Shown: piece by piece, positions 25,126 through 36,300 of the stretch
How positions within the stretch are numbered: position 1 is the stretch's first letter
How the letters are laid out: each line of letters starts with the position of its first letter
Assembly (NCBI RefSeq): GCF_026745355.1
Contig: NC_079206.1
Location: forward strand, 43,273,104 to 43,337,103
From: Beta vulgaris subsp. vulgaris
Taxonomy: Eukaryota > Streptophyta > Magnoliopsida > Caryophyllales > Amaranthaceae
Length of the DNA stretch: 64,000 nt
Reading direction: 5' to 3'
Notes under the pieces: generated by a model
The model's input: only the letters and a program-made list of their open reading frames with translations
The model's database searches: none
Told to the model about the DNA's origin: nothing
Made by a program: the position numbers and the translations under genes

Positions 25126-26371
25126 ATACCTAAAAAACACAAGAAACAGGGGACTCGCTTTTCTTAAATCACTCAAAAACCACAAAAACTAGGTTTATAA
25201 TGATCGCAGAAAAGAGTAGATAATTAATCTACTGTTTTTTTCAACAAATTTGGAGTGTAAAACCCTAGATCTGAGGGTTTGAAGAAGAAGAAGAAGAGAG
25301 AGGAAAGTGAGCGTCAGAAGGAGAGAGAGAGTCAGAAGGAGAGAGAGGAAAGTGACGGTGTAAAATGAGATTAGGGTTTGGAGGGAAGGATTATAAAGGG
25401 AGTTGGGGGATTAAATGGGGGAGTTGGGATTTAATGGGGAGGTTGGGGGATTAAATGGGTTGTGGGGTATTGTTGGGCTAAATATTTTGGGCTGATGTTT
25501 TGAGGGATTTGGTTTATTATCATTTGTAGTAAGATTGGCAAATGTAGCAAATAAATTGAGACACCTCTAAATGGCAAAATGTAGCAAATAAAAAAAGACG
25601 GTGGGAGTATTAAATAAAACAAGGTTATTTGTAAATATATTTAAGTGGAAATTAATATTGAAGCGTAATAAATAATAAAATAAATTTTGAAATTTTGGGG
25701 TATTACACCACAGCTGCCGTCCCCAACCGTTCCTCCTCCCTCTTTTTGGCAACCGTCCCTTTCCTCTCCTTTTTCTTTGGTTATTTTCTTCCTCCTCAAG
25801 TTATATTAAATTAAGACGTTGAATATCCAAAGCATGGATTTTTTGGGTTTTATGAGTTGAAAAATTTTAGTAGTATATGATAGTTTATGAAATTGAGTAT
25901 TCTTATGATTATAATTATGTTTATGTTTCAAAAGGGTTTTATTACATTGTAAGTTGCTGGAAATTTTACAAGGATGCTTATAATGGAGTTTTCATGATCA
26001 AAGTATGAGTTTTTAATGGTTTTTAAGGAGTATTAATAATTGACGTTTTACTGACGGGAAAGGTTTTTAGACCCTTTTAAAGAGGGTTCAAAGTATTTTA
26101 ATATTGCTGAAAATTTTTAGAGTATTGATTTGTGGTTATGTTGATTATTGTTAAATGAAGAATTCTCTGTAGGCGACTTTTAAGCTTATGGAAGTGGTCT
26201 ATCGTTTTGTCTACACAAGGTATGTACGTACTATGTATTGGTTGGATTAGTATCATGTCCTAAGGATAGGATTGATGTAATATCATGTCCTAAGGATGGG
26301 ATTTATGTAGTATCATGTATAGGGAATTATTTTTAGTTCATATGTGATTTATATTCAATCGGACTTGCATG

Positions 26372-27262
26372 CAGTGGCGGATCCAGGAATTTTTTAATGG
26401 TGGTTCACCATTAATTACCGTTCACTAAATCAAAATAATTTTTAATAAAAAATACTCCAAACTAAATTTCAACCGAAAAGAAAATAAATATATAACCAAT
26501 AATTATACAAAAATACAACCAAATAGTACTAGAAAAATATGTCAATTTGATGTTTCTCACCAAATGAAACATATGTCAATTTGTTATAACTCATAAGCCA
26601 TAAACTATCATCAACAAAATCAACAATAAAGTGATAACACTCAATTTAAATATAATGTAATTTCAATAATCAAACACCTATAACACACAAATCAAAATAC
26701 AACAACAAAATCAACATTTATAACAATTCTACATTACATAATCTGATATATAAACACCTATAACAACTGAAATTGCAATTTATTTTTCAATTCTCATGAA
26801 ATTGATAAACCCTAATCTATAAAGTAAAACAAGAAATCAAGCAAATTGAGTAGATTAAGATGTACCTAGAGTAAAATAAGAAATCCGGCCACCGTCGTCC
26901 ACCAAGGAATCCGATTTCCGACCACTTCAAGCCACGAATTCCGACCACTTGAAGCCACGAATCGCCCAAACGCCCACCAATGAAGCCACGAATCTCCCAC
27001 GACCCACGAAGGACGAAGCCACCAGCCCACCAGCAGTGACGAAGCCACCACGAATCGACCACGAAGGCGCCGCCGCTGAGGTCGCCGGACGAAGCCAGTC
27101 AAGCCACCAACGAGAACGTTTGAGGTTTTATGAGAGAGAAAGAAGTCTGCGAACTGCGATTGTGAATTTGTGAGTGAGAGAAAAGAAGTTTGTGACGCGT
27201 GATTTTTTTAATTTATTGCTGGTGCACGTGCACCAGCGTGGTATGAGGTAAATCCGCCACTG
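26372..27262. mobile_element. non-autonomous hAT element (891 bp)
   Basis: Ends CAGTGGCGGAT and (complement) CAGTGGCGGAT are perfect terminal inverted repeats. The flanks CTTGCATG at 26364-26371 and 27263-27270 are a perfect 8-bp target duplication, diagnostic for hAT. The interior has no transposase. The right half (26870-27110) is GC-rich with repeats of GAAGCCACGAATC and reads open in two frames, without a recognisable domain. Confidence 0.9.
27218..27237. repeat. perfect 20-bp palindrome near the hAT right end
   Basis: GCTGGTGCACGTGCACCAGC is fully self-complementary with a central CACGTG E/G-box. It lies 25 bp inside the right terminus, where hAT elements usually keep subterminal transposase-binding motifs. 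Confidence 0.8.
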
Positions 27263-28200
27263 CTTGCATGTTTTCTGCCATTGTGTGAAGCATGTTTATG
27301 ATGATGATATTATGTTTGTATGGATGACTAATGCAAGGATATGGAATGTGGGAAATTTACTTATTAATTCACACGAGGGATTAATATTTATGTTGGTATT
27401 GGATCATGATTGAATCATGTTGTTCCCTTTGGATTATTTAATTACATTATTAGGACTGATGGTCTTATTTGGTAAGTTGGTTATTCACTTATGAAAGGTT
27501 GGCTGGTTGTTGACTTCGTTCTATAAATAAATAAAAGTTATGGATTTAATATTGGGTTGTTAAGTTGATGATCACATTATCTAATCCTCAGATAAAAAAT
27601 GGAAGTTTATATATATTTGATGATTATATTATTTGTCCTACTTAAGAGCCATAACAAGTAATGACATTATTAATCACGTAAAGTGGAAAGTAAATAGCAA
27701 TAGCTTTAGATTTATGCACGTCTAAAGTGTTGGACTAGTATGAGTTGGAGCACATGGTGGATTGATCTCCGTGTCCTATTTTTATTTAAAAGGTTCCTCG
27801 ATATCGTAGGTCAGGAGAATACGAAGTCGCGCCCATACTTCGTCTTCTAGATTGAAGACTGATTTTGGTTCAGACAACTCGTTCCGTTGATTATTCCATC
27901 TATATTAAATTAACTTGTTGGTTATGGAGTTTAATAAAAGTATTTTGCTATTTTATTATATTATTATTTATCCATGCTTAATGTTTATCAGTAACATGTT
28001 ATGTTTCATATTTATTTACTATGTAGTACTCAACTTTGCTAATACATGTTTTGTGTGTATATGTTGATTACGATTATGCCTTATTAATCCTGTGATGACC
28101 CAATTGGTGAACAATCTCTCTGAAATAGAGCATCGTCGTTTACAATTTGAAGATGATGCATCATGGATTCGAAAATTTGAAGAGCTTGTGTCAACTTTAC

Positions 28201-29987
28201 ATTTTATAGTTGATTTTATACTTTGCTAGTTGAATTCTATATTTGAGGTTGACTTTTAACTTTATGTTGGTTTGACTTTTGGAGTTGACTTTTGCTTGAC
28301 TAAGTTTATTTTCAAAGTTATTTATTATGATTTTTTCAGCTGCAAAATTCTGAATAAGCCGATATGTTATCACACGAACAATAATACTTTGCTAATTCTC
28401 TAAATTTTATATTAAAAAGGTATTTTGAAAAATAGAAAATTATCGAGGTGTTAAAATTTACTTAGGTCTTTCATTAGTAAAAATAAACATGTGCTATCGG
28501 GGTTATGAAAGCAATAAAAAGACAATCAAACATTCATGAACATACATATACGAAATCTGAACAAGATGCTAGCATATACAAAGCATAAATCTTTTAAATA
28601 TCTACATCATGAAAAAGAAATTGTTAGTAAATATAATATAATAAAAAGAAATTAAAATATTAAGGACGTTCATGAGTATACTAGAATTCTCTTGGTCTTA
28701 GGAATAACTATTTTCGAAAGAGCAATTCTTGAAACTTGAAAGAGAATTAATGGAGTTTGTGTAGCATTTGAGCGTTTAGGAGTTGAGTATTTAGAAAGGA
28801 AATATGGTGAAAATAATGTGAAAAATCCTACCTAAAATGAATGAGTTATTTCCAGGCAACCCATAAATTAGAATTTCAAAAAAAGCTTCATGAGGTCAAC
28901 GAAAGACATTTGCTCCGTGCACAGAGCATGGACAGAGCGTGGTGCGCTGGTAGCTCGCGTCAACATTGGAGACTTTGTAATAACTCAAGTGATAATCTTA
29001 CCATTCCTCTTCACACAAAACATTATGCATGTAATCACACTTTACTTTTTTGCATGTATTGTAAGCATAGTGCACTCCCAGACTTTTTTTGCTCATTTCC
29101 CATTTAAAGCCCTCGAATAAGCAAAATCCGCAGAATAGAAAGAGCTCCAAATGAGAAAAAACTAGAGTTATGTGTATCATGATAAATGGACTCACTTAAT
29201 CAATTGGACAATCATAAGAAGAATTTCACCTTTCATTCAAACGATAGCTGATTTAATTACATAACCTTTTAACATTAACCATGGTTCGAGCTAAACAATA
29301 AGTTCACAATAGTAGAATGAATGCTTCTCATCGATATGGCCTGCACAAAAGAAGCAAACTCGACTTAAAAAGGGTCATTCGGAGAAAAACCGTTTTCAGA
29401 CCCATCTTTTCCAGAGACAAATATCGCTAAGGTTAAGAAAGAGGTTATTAGTCTTAATAATAATAATAAAAAAAAATTATCTCAACAATTGGGCGACAAG
29501 GGTTTTTTTTTTAAATAAATTTATGCTTTATGTCCTATTGCAAAGAGACGCAATAAAAATATATAATGTATGAGGTCCATACAAGCTGTTGTATGATCCA
29601 GTCTATCAGCTTTAGCCCAGAATATGTAATTTATCTGTTGCAAACATGAGGTAGTACAAGCAAAGCAGTCTAAAACCAGATATAAATTATTAGAATTCCA
29701 TTTCCTTTCTCCACAACTCTTACAAAACCAGCCATTTTTTGGGGTTGTAGGAGGATTACACAAATATATAAGGCAGTTTTAGCGGTACCAGTGAGATTTA
29801 TATTTAGCGTGAACAAACAAGTCCCAACTCTAGAAATACACAGGATTGAAGATTGAAAACCAAGAACGTAATCATTTTAGTTAACGTAGAATGCTTGGAT
29901 ACTAATAGATTGCTGATAATAGAAAACAAAACAGGTTCTGACATAAAGCTTTAGAAGGTTTCACCATGATCATGGAGGGATGCAATC
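28201..29987. other. intergenic AT-rich sequence, no gene recognised
   Basis: This includes a run of TTGACTTTT/GTTGACTTT repeats (28250-28320), a further TE-edge-like GAGGTGTTAAAAT at 28446, and several short spurious ORFs. The minus ORF at 29521-29763 has a CX2C pair (WFCKSCGER) but no further domain and is not called. Confidence 0.4.
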
Positions 29988-30095
29988 CTAGTACATACAA
30001 ACATCCCGCTCAGCAATCTCTGTGAAACGCTTTGGCTGCAGATTTTTCAAAGTATCAGAATTAGCAAAATTTGCATCAAAATTCAGAACGTTCAT
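29988..30095 (-). CDS. small ORF or terminal exon, unknown function
   Basis: A complete 35-codon ORF on the minus strand that starts MNVLNFDANFANSDT, continues LQPKRFTEIAERDVCMY and ends in TAG. Its composition is protein-like, unlike surrounding AT-rich noise. A stop lies two codons upstream of the ATG, and an AG sits immediately before it (TTTGAAAG|ATG), so it could be a last exon with an acceptor there. No partner exons were identified upstream at 30100-33300. I do not recognise it. Confidence 0.3.
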   Translation of the reverse strand: MNVLNFDANFANSDTLKNLQPKRFTEIAERDVCMY

Positions 30096-30702
30096 CTTTC
30101 AAACACGATCTTTCTTGAAAGGCCAACATGCACTCACATATTTCAAAAACTTATCAGTTGGTAACCCGTCCCGCCCAAAATAAATAAATAGATATCTCAG
30201 TAGACCCACTTAATCAGAGTTGTGATCTGTACAAAATTTGCGAATTCCACTCCAACTATTACATATTGCTTTGTATCAGCGTAATAGCATTTACCTTTAA
30301 CTCATCAGTTAATCGCTAACACCAACACTTGCAGTGAGCATATGCATTACAAACATAACACCTACCAACAATGTACAGCAAAGATACAGATCATATTGTG
30401 GATGTAAAAATATCGTAGTTGGAATATCCTGTAACATTTTCCTACCAATCATAATGTTTCTTATGTCCTTAATTATGTAATGGAGCTTATGTCCTGTACA
30501 CCTGTCGAAATTCGAGTCTAATATGAATTCTTATAGTGATGGATTCAGAGGTTGAAGACATTTCTTCATCTTGTTTTTTCTATAGCACTATACTAGGCAT
30601 AGTTAGAGTAGATGTTATTATTTGTCTTATTATTTAGTTTCGTAATACTTCAGGTAAACGTGTTTCTGGAAGCTTCTTATTTTCCAATTTAGTTATTAGC
30701 TT

Positions 30703-30920
30703 ATACTCCATTTGTCCCAAATTAATTTCCACAAATCATTTTGGCACGTACTATTAGAAAAGTGAAAAAATAGAGAGAAATAATTGGGTGGGTATTTGTG
30801 AGGCATAATTGTAGAACAAAATGCACAGAGAAAGATTTCCAAAGAAAGGCATGTGGCAAATTAATTAGGGACAACCCAAAAAAGGAAATTATGGCAAACG
30901 ATTTGCGATGGAGGGAGAGA
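30703..30920. mobile_element. Stowaway-like MITE, degenerate
   Basis: The left end TACTCCATTTGTCCCAAATT pairs imperfectly with the right side TTAATTAGGGACAACCC and the terminal GATGGAGGGAGAG. The interior is AT-rich, as in other Stowaway elements here. Confidence 0.45.
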
Positions 30921-32239
30921 TTAACACCTGATTGTTATGTTTCTCTCACCTAGATGTTATGAATTTTGACAATAAGTTAAGTTTTATGGAAGTTCCCCAA
31001 TCTCTATCATTATATCGATATACTTATGTGATAGCTTTGTCACTTGATACATGCACCATTTCTTTTGGGCACAAAAACCAAGGGTGAGGAGAGAGAGTGT
31101 TGTAAATTCTGTAATTGCTTTTCTTACCCACGCAATTATGTAGTTAAATGAGGGGGTATTATTATTTATTAGTTATAAAAGTCACTAAACAAGGAAATGG
31201 TACATGTATTATGAAACATCTCAAAGTGGAAAATGGTGTCTGTATTAAGAAACGGAGGTAGCAAGTCCTTCTTAGTCATTTCTCACCAAACAATGGACAT
31301 TTGTATCTTGTCATAAGCCTTCCACTATTGGGCTTTGATGTTTATCTATCCTTTCTGAAATAAAAAGGTTATTTCTACTCACTTAAGAGAAAGAGTAGCT
31401 ATATATTGTATTAAGCTGATCCATCCCATTCAATATCCTATTCTCGGATGAAAACCAGATTATGTCACACTAGTCCTTTTGGCCTTGAACCCCCCCCCCC
31501 CCTTTTTGTAACAAGCATGGTAATCTGGTAAATAAAATAAGTTAAAAATTAAGCGTAATTTCTTTCACTAGATTTTGTTCAGTGAGTTTTCTCATGAAGT
31601 GGTTTACTCCCAGTAGGAACCTAAACATGTATTGTGTGACATTAAATTTATCCCTGAATTGTATACATCACCTTTGTTTTGAAAATTGGATCTATAGTGC
31701 TCTTCCTCTATTTGGTACTATACACTCCCCTGGACTAAGATATCTAGTCTCTTTTACTTTTTTTTGTCTTCGTTCTTGTGTCCTTGTATTACCCAACAAT
31801 CTCTTCATCCGATGTATTCCAATCTTCAAGTAGCAAAACTATCTTCCCTGATCACTTATTTACCTTTTAAACCACTATGTCTTTCATTGTGTATTAAGAT
31901 ATTTTCCTTGATACTCTTCAGATCTCTTTCCTACTGTACATACAGTTTTTCATTTATATAAGTAAAATTAAGTCTACCTCAGCATACTACTATGACAAAT
32001 ACTGAACATTATTGCTCTTCTCACACTAAATTTGATGCGAACATCAATAACAACTCTTTATTGAGCACTAATACTTTCATTAGGTATGACTTTACAATCC
32101 CCGCAACTGCTGCTTTTAGTCCTCTTCATCATAAGGTAACTAATTAACTTGTGTGCACCATACCAGCCAAAAGTCATCAAATGAGTGTTATGCTATCTAA
32201 ACCACGCGTTGGCTTAAATCACATCACATGCAAAAGAGA
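30921..32239. other. intergenic, no gene recognised
   Basis: It holds a MITE-like right end at 31240-31262 (AAGAAACGGAGGTAGC) without a clear left partner, a C-run at 31490-31502, and short spurious ORFs. Part of 31600-32200 may be further decayed sequence of the RTE element that follows. Confidence 0.35.
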
Positions 32240-32650
32240 AGTCCAGCTGGGGATTTTTTATTTATTTGAGCAGGGTCAACTCGGTCACTTGTGCTGTTGT
32301 GCACTCCTACTTCCATAATCAAATTCTCCAAGGACACTCTCAAATCACAGGCTCCTTGCCCCTACAAACCCCTCCAGAATCCAGATAGCCACCAATCAAT
32401 CACCTCTGTTTAAGAGATACCTTGAACCACCTCTTCTAAATCCTTCTAGAACTACTGCGTAAAAAGGTCTTTTGAACCAATAAAAGGAGCATAGGCACCA
32501 ATAATGTTTACAAGTAACCTACAACAAATAACTTTACTCTCATAGTTATATCACAGTTCTTGTGCACCTCTGCAGCATACTTTGGTAAGATATCATCCAC
32601 ACTAATGCCAACTCCATTCTAGTTCTCTTGGAGAGAATGCCACAATTTTT
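32240..32650 (-). pseudogene. RTE-type LINE endonuclease fragment, decayed
   Basis: Minus-strand reading in shifting frames gives WNGVGI (start of an RTE endonuclease block), ITMRVKLFVV, NIIGAYAPFIG and DLEEVVQGI. These match the style of the apurinic-endonuclease region of plant RTE-clade elements (motif INVISAYAPQ). Stops and frame changes are frequent. No RT region remains nearby. Confidence 0.5.
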
Positions 32651-33314
32651 ACCTAAAGACTATAGTACAATTGTTTTAGTTTTGGTTACTATGTATTTGG
32701 GCTTCTTAAAGATGCATACAATTAATAATTATTTCTTCATCATTTCTACCATATTTAAAGAAGCTATACACAATTTCATCCCCCTTTCACCTACGGCTCA
32801 TCTTATTTGGAAGCTAGAAGCTCTACTCTTTTAACACCATACTAAGGTGACAACGTGGCGTGCCGCTTTAATCATTGAATAGGGAACACAGACATGAAAA
32901 TATCATGTTAATCCGCGAATAAAGATGTAACAAAGAGTTAGTTCTTACTAATCCACTTGCAAGTTCATACTTTACACTAACATGATGGCTCGTGTAAAAA
33001 AACATGTGTTTCCAGAATGCTAGTTTAGATCAATAAATGCTCTGTTAAATGTGAGCCTACATAAACTAATACTAATGAGATATATGGTAAGTAGCTGTTA
33101 TGACACAAAAAGAAGACAGAAGGAAAAGGCACAAGAAACAAAATCTCAACCACCATATGTTCAGCAACATTACGTAAGATTTTCATATGATAAAGTCGCT
33201 GTAGCAAATGGACTGCTATTTACGATAAAGGTAGGAGACCTAGGTTACAATATATTACCTTCATTTGAGCCTTAGCAATGTGTCATCCAGTTAGGCATCT
33301 AGTTCTCTCAACAC
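32651..33314. other. 3' flank of CFM3
   Basis: AT-rich sequence downstream of the CFM3 stop, which includes its 3' UTR (to the left of 33315 on the minus strand). No other gene seen. Confidence 0.4.
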
Positions 33315-36300
33315 TTAACGAAAGGATTTATCGTGGTCCTCAAACTCAAGGGAGTCATCATCAGAATTATTAAAATCATCATCTTCCTCATCAGTAGAAT
33401 TATCAAAGTCAACTTCTTCCTCATCACTAGAATCTGGATAAGTCATCTGCAAAATCGACAAGATATTGTTGCAGAAAGATGTAAAAACCTATTGTCAGAA
33501 GTTGCCTCGTTCATCATGGAACTTATTTCAAATGATCCTATCTCCACAATCCAGTTATTTGACACCACATTTTAATCCCCCCCTCCCTGGCTTTTTCCGA
33601 AACCTTGCCAAAAGAGTTAATGAAAGTAATACGAATAATATCACTGAAGACAGAGGTGTAAAAAGTCTCACTTGGCTGCTCTCTGAGGCATGGCCAAACT
33701 TTCCGTCTAAGCTCAAGGCTTTTCCATCTTCCGCGACTTCACTATAACTCTGCAGACAAAATGAGATAGTAAATGAACATGATTGAATCTCAAGAGCATA
33801 TGACTATCACAATAAATACATTGGATGCTCTAATGCTCTTAAGATGGAGTGGTTCTAAATTTTCAATGAACTGCATATGTAATACCTTTATCATTTCCAC
33901 CCTCCCCCAACCCCCCCCCCCCTCCCAAAAAAAAAGATAGACATTCACCACCATCCATTTTCCTTTTTGTACACCCAATGCTGACCATAAATATTATTGG
34001 CAAAAAAACGTAAAATATGCATCTATATATATACTTTCCTCTGCTTTTAAATACATACTTGCAACCACGTAGAATGGCATGCAAATTGAGGAGCAAAAAG
34101 AAAGTGGAAGAGGCGTATGGACAAACTAAAATAAGCATGATTAGAAAGTGGAAGGAGGTTAATAATTCCACTTACTCTTTCCTCCTTAATTTGCACGCCA
34201 TTCTACTAGGTTGCAAGTATTTTAAGATAGAGAAAGTACATAAAAGTACATATTCTATACTGTAATCAATATCTTTTCATTATAAATCATTTGTTCACGT
34301 TTGACAGCAAAAATGAAAATAAAATTTTATGGCAAAGAGAAAAATTATCAATGTCAGCAATTAGAAACAATCAACAACACCAAAATTAAACATTTGTATT
34401 AGGGTTTTCCAGGTTCTTCAACAATGAACATAGCTATTACTCAAAACTTTTTGACATGCCTGCATGAGCACTATTGCTAAGCACCCACCTCCACCCCCAT
34501 TGCTAGAATGAAGAGGAAACAGAATAGCAAGGGCAAATAAGTAATTGATAAGGAACTAATGACGTTAGCTAGAAGAAACTAAGATGGAAGAATGTTTTAA
34601 CACTTGCCAAAAGTTAGTTAAGACAGAAAGTGAGGGGAACGTAATAAATAGAGACTGATGTATAGAGACTAGGGAGAAGGATTGTTCAATAAAATAAGCT
34701 ATAAATTTTACAGAGGCCTCTCGAATGTTAAGGGTTGTAATTAGGAATTTCTATGATCATTTCAATACAACTACTATCCTATATTTACTGATATTTACAG
34801 GTTTGCTCCCCTTTCTGTTTCCATTGCTAAGAATTGTTACTTCCACAGTTCTTTAACAACCACTATTCATCTACCAACCTTAACCTATATTCTCTCACAA
34901 ATGTACAAGAGAAAATATAGTCAAATGGGATCTTATTTGATTCGTCTTCATATATAATTTCATAATATCAACTTTTTATAATTTTTACTAATACAAATCA
35001 AAGATATTAAGGATCAAAGTAATGCATTGGATAGCGTGTAGTATGCAAATGTTGCATCCTTTAAAGAACGGAGGAAGTAGTTCTTAGAAATCATTTGGGT
35101 GTTTTGGACAATCACTACAACAAAATTGTGTTGAAAGCAGCGCCAATCAGCCAAATCAAAACGAAATAAATAAAAAAAACATGTAACCCATGTAACATAG
35201 GTATTAAAGTTAATAGTAGCATATCAATATTATAAAATGCAAGGAGTGTCACATAAACCTGTTCTTTTTGTTAGAGATACGAAACAGAGAATGTGAGATC
35301 CATACGTGCCTATATTCCCAATTTCCTTCCATTTCTTCTGTCACCTCTGCCTCCATCCTCCACGGTGGTTGGTGTAGAGGATGCCACTTTTTGGCCATCC
35401 AAATGGTACTACCCTTTCAATTGCACTCAAATTTTCTTTCTCCTCCCCTCTCCTCCAGAAATACGAGATTCAGTCATCCCATATTTAACCTTTTGCTAAT
35501 TGGTTCAACTTTCATCAACTGACGGAAGAAAATTAAGGGAAGTGTGGTAAGGAGACAAAAAGGGAATGTGCCCCTATTTTTGCATCTCCGACCAAAACGA
35601 AAATGACCCCTGTTGCAATTATACTAATAAGTGGCCCACTTTTTCGAACTAATGAAGCAAGTGATTGCATTTTTCATATTTGATTGGCATTTTGAATGAC
35701 CAATCTTAAAAAATGTTGATCTGTAAGCGAACTTATTAATATCCTATAGAACCATCATAAAATTAGGGAAGAAGAATGAGTAAAGCAATGGAGGGGTGAT
35801 CGAGATCCAAGCTCGAGAGAGACATCATAACATAATGGGAATGTCCGGTCATACAAAGATGTCAAAATCTGAGCGGACATCGTAACACAATGGCAAGATC
35901 AGGTCATAAGTGGCTAAATTAGACAAAATGCATAAATTAGCTAACAAGCAACACGACCACGTACGTACTAATTCGGATTTCATTGGCTTGTTTTGCGGCA
36001 TAATTGGCAACCAACAGCAGGAAAACATCGATCAAAACAAGATGAACCCTGGTCATAATTTAAGTACTAGAAACAGCAACCACATAATTTTGTTGGGGAA
36101 GGAGGGAGGCTACCTACAAGGCCCCTTTTTAGGCCCACTTCCAGGACTCATAGTTTTGTGCTTGATTACCCACTCCACTTTGATAGTCTCTTTTGCACCT
36201 TCAGTGCATTAGTAGACAAATTCTGTCACCTTCATAGATTGGTTTACCCTAGTATTTGCTAATTATGCACGACTAGACAAAAAAGTGTTTATCTAATGCT

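Larger units (their letters stand above)
22153..25607. mobile_element. 3.46-kb element with Stowaway/mariner ends
   Basis: The left end CTCCCTCCGTCTTTTTTTAT (22153) and the right end, its complement with one change (CTCCCACCGTC...), extend 28 bp as terminal inverted repeats, each next to TA (22151-22152 and 25608-25609). This is the Tc1/mariner target duplication. At 3,455 bp it is far longer than a MITE and about the size of a plant mariner-like element, but no transposase core with DDD motifs was found. It holds a short + strand ORF, a tandem-repeat block and a minus-strand ORF facing it. Confidence 0.8.
20990..25707 (-). mobile_element. LTR-like sequence (Ty3/gypsy style), minus orientation, split by a mariner-type element
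   Basis: Read on the minus strand it opens TGTAATACCCCAAAATTTC at 25707, is cut by the element at 22153-25607, and continues from 22150. It then shows a CTACAAATAGC TATA-like stretch and a transcribed-style leader (CATTCTTCCCTTCTTCTC). The GC-rich 21240-21450 reads like a leader and has no domain. The end of the LTR and its target duplication were not found, so the left border is approximate. Confidence 0.4.
25708..28200 (+). mobile_element. LTR-like sequence, plus orientation, 5' part missing
   Basis: A CT-rich leader-like start (CCTCCTCCCTCTTTTTGGC) is followed by AT-rich sequence with phrases such as GGCGACTTTTAAGCTTATGG, CTACACAAGGTATGTACG and GCGCCCATACTTCGTC, in the style of plant Ty3/gypsy LTRs. 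An internal 27-bp direct repeat (TATCATGTCCTAAGGAT, 26253 and 26281) is present. No gag-pol coding was seen, and no boundary is certain. The hAT element at 26372-27262 is inserted in it. Confidence 0.35.

Noticed and set aside
26866..27102. Overlapping Gly/Arg/Trp-rich ORFs inside the hAT element
   Set aside because: They come from GC-rich internal repeats of GAAGCCACGAATC; no similarity to hAT transposase.
28841..29107. 88-codon plus-strand ORF with Cys/His residues
   Set aside because: No domain, biased AT-rich context and overlapping open frames; chance ORF.
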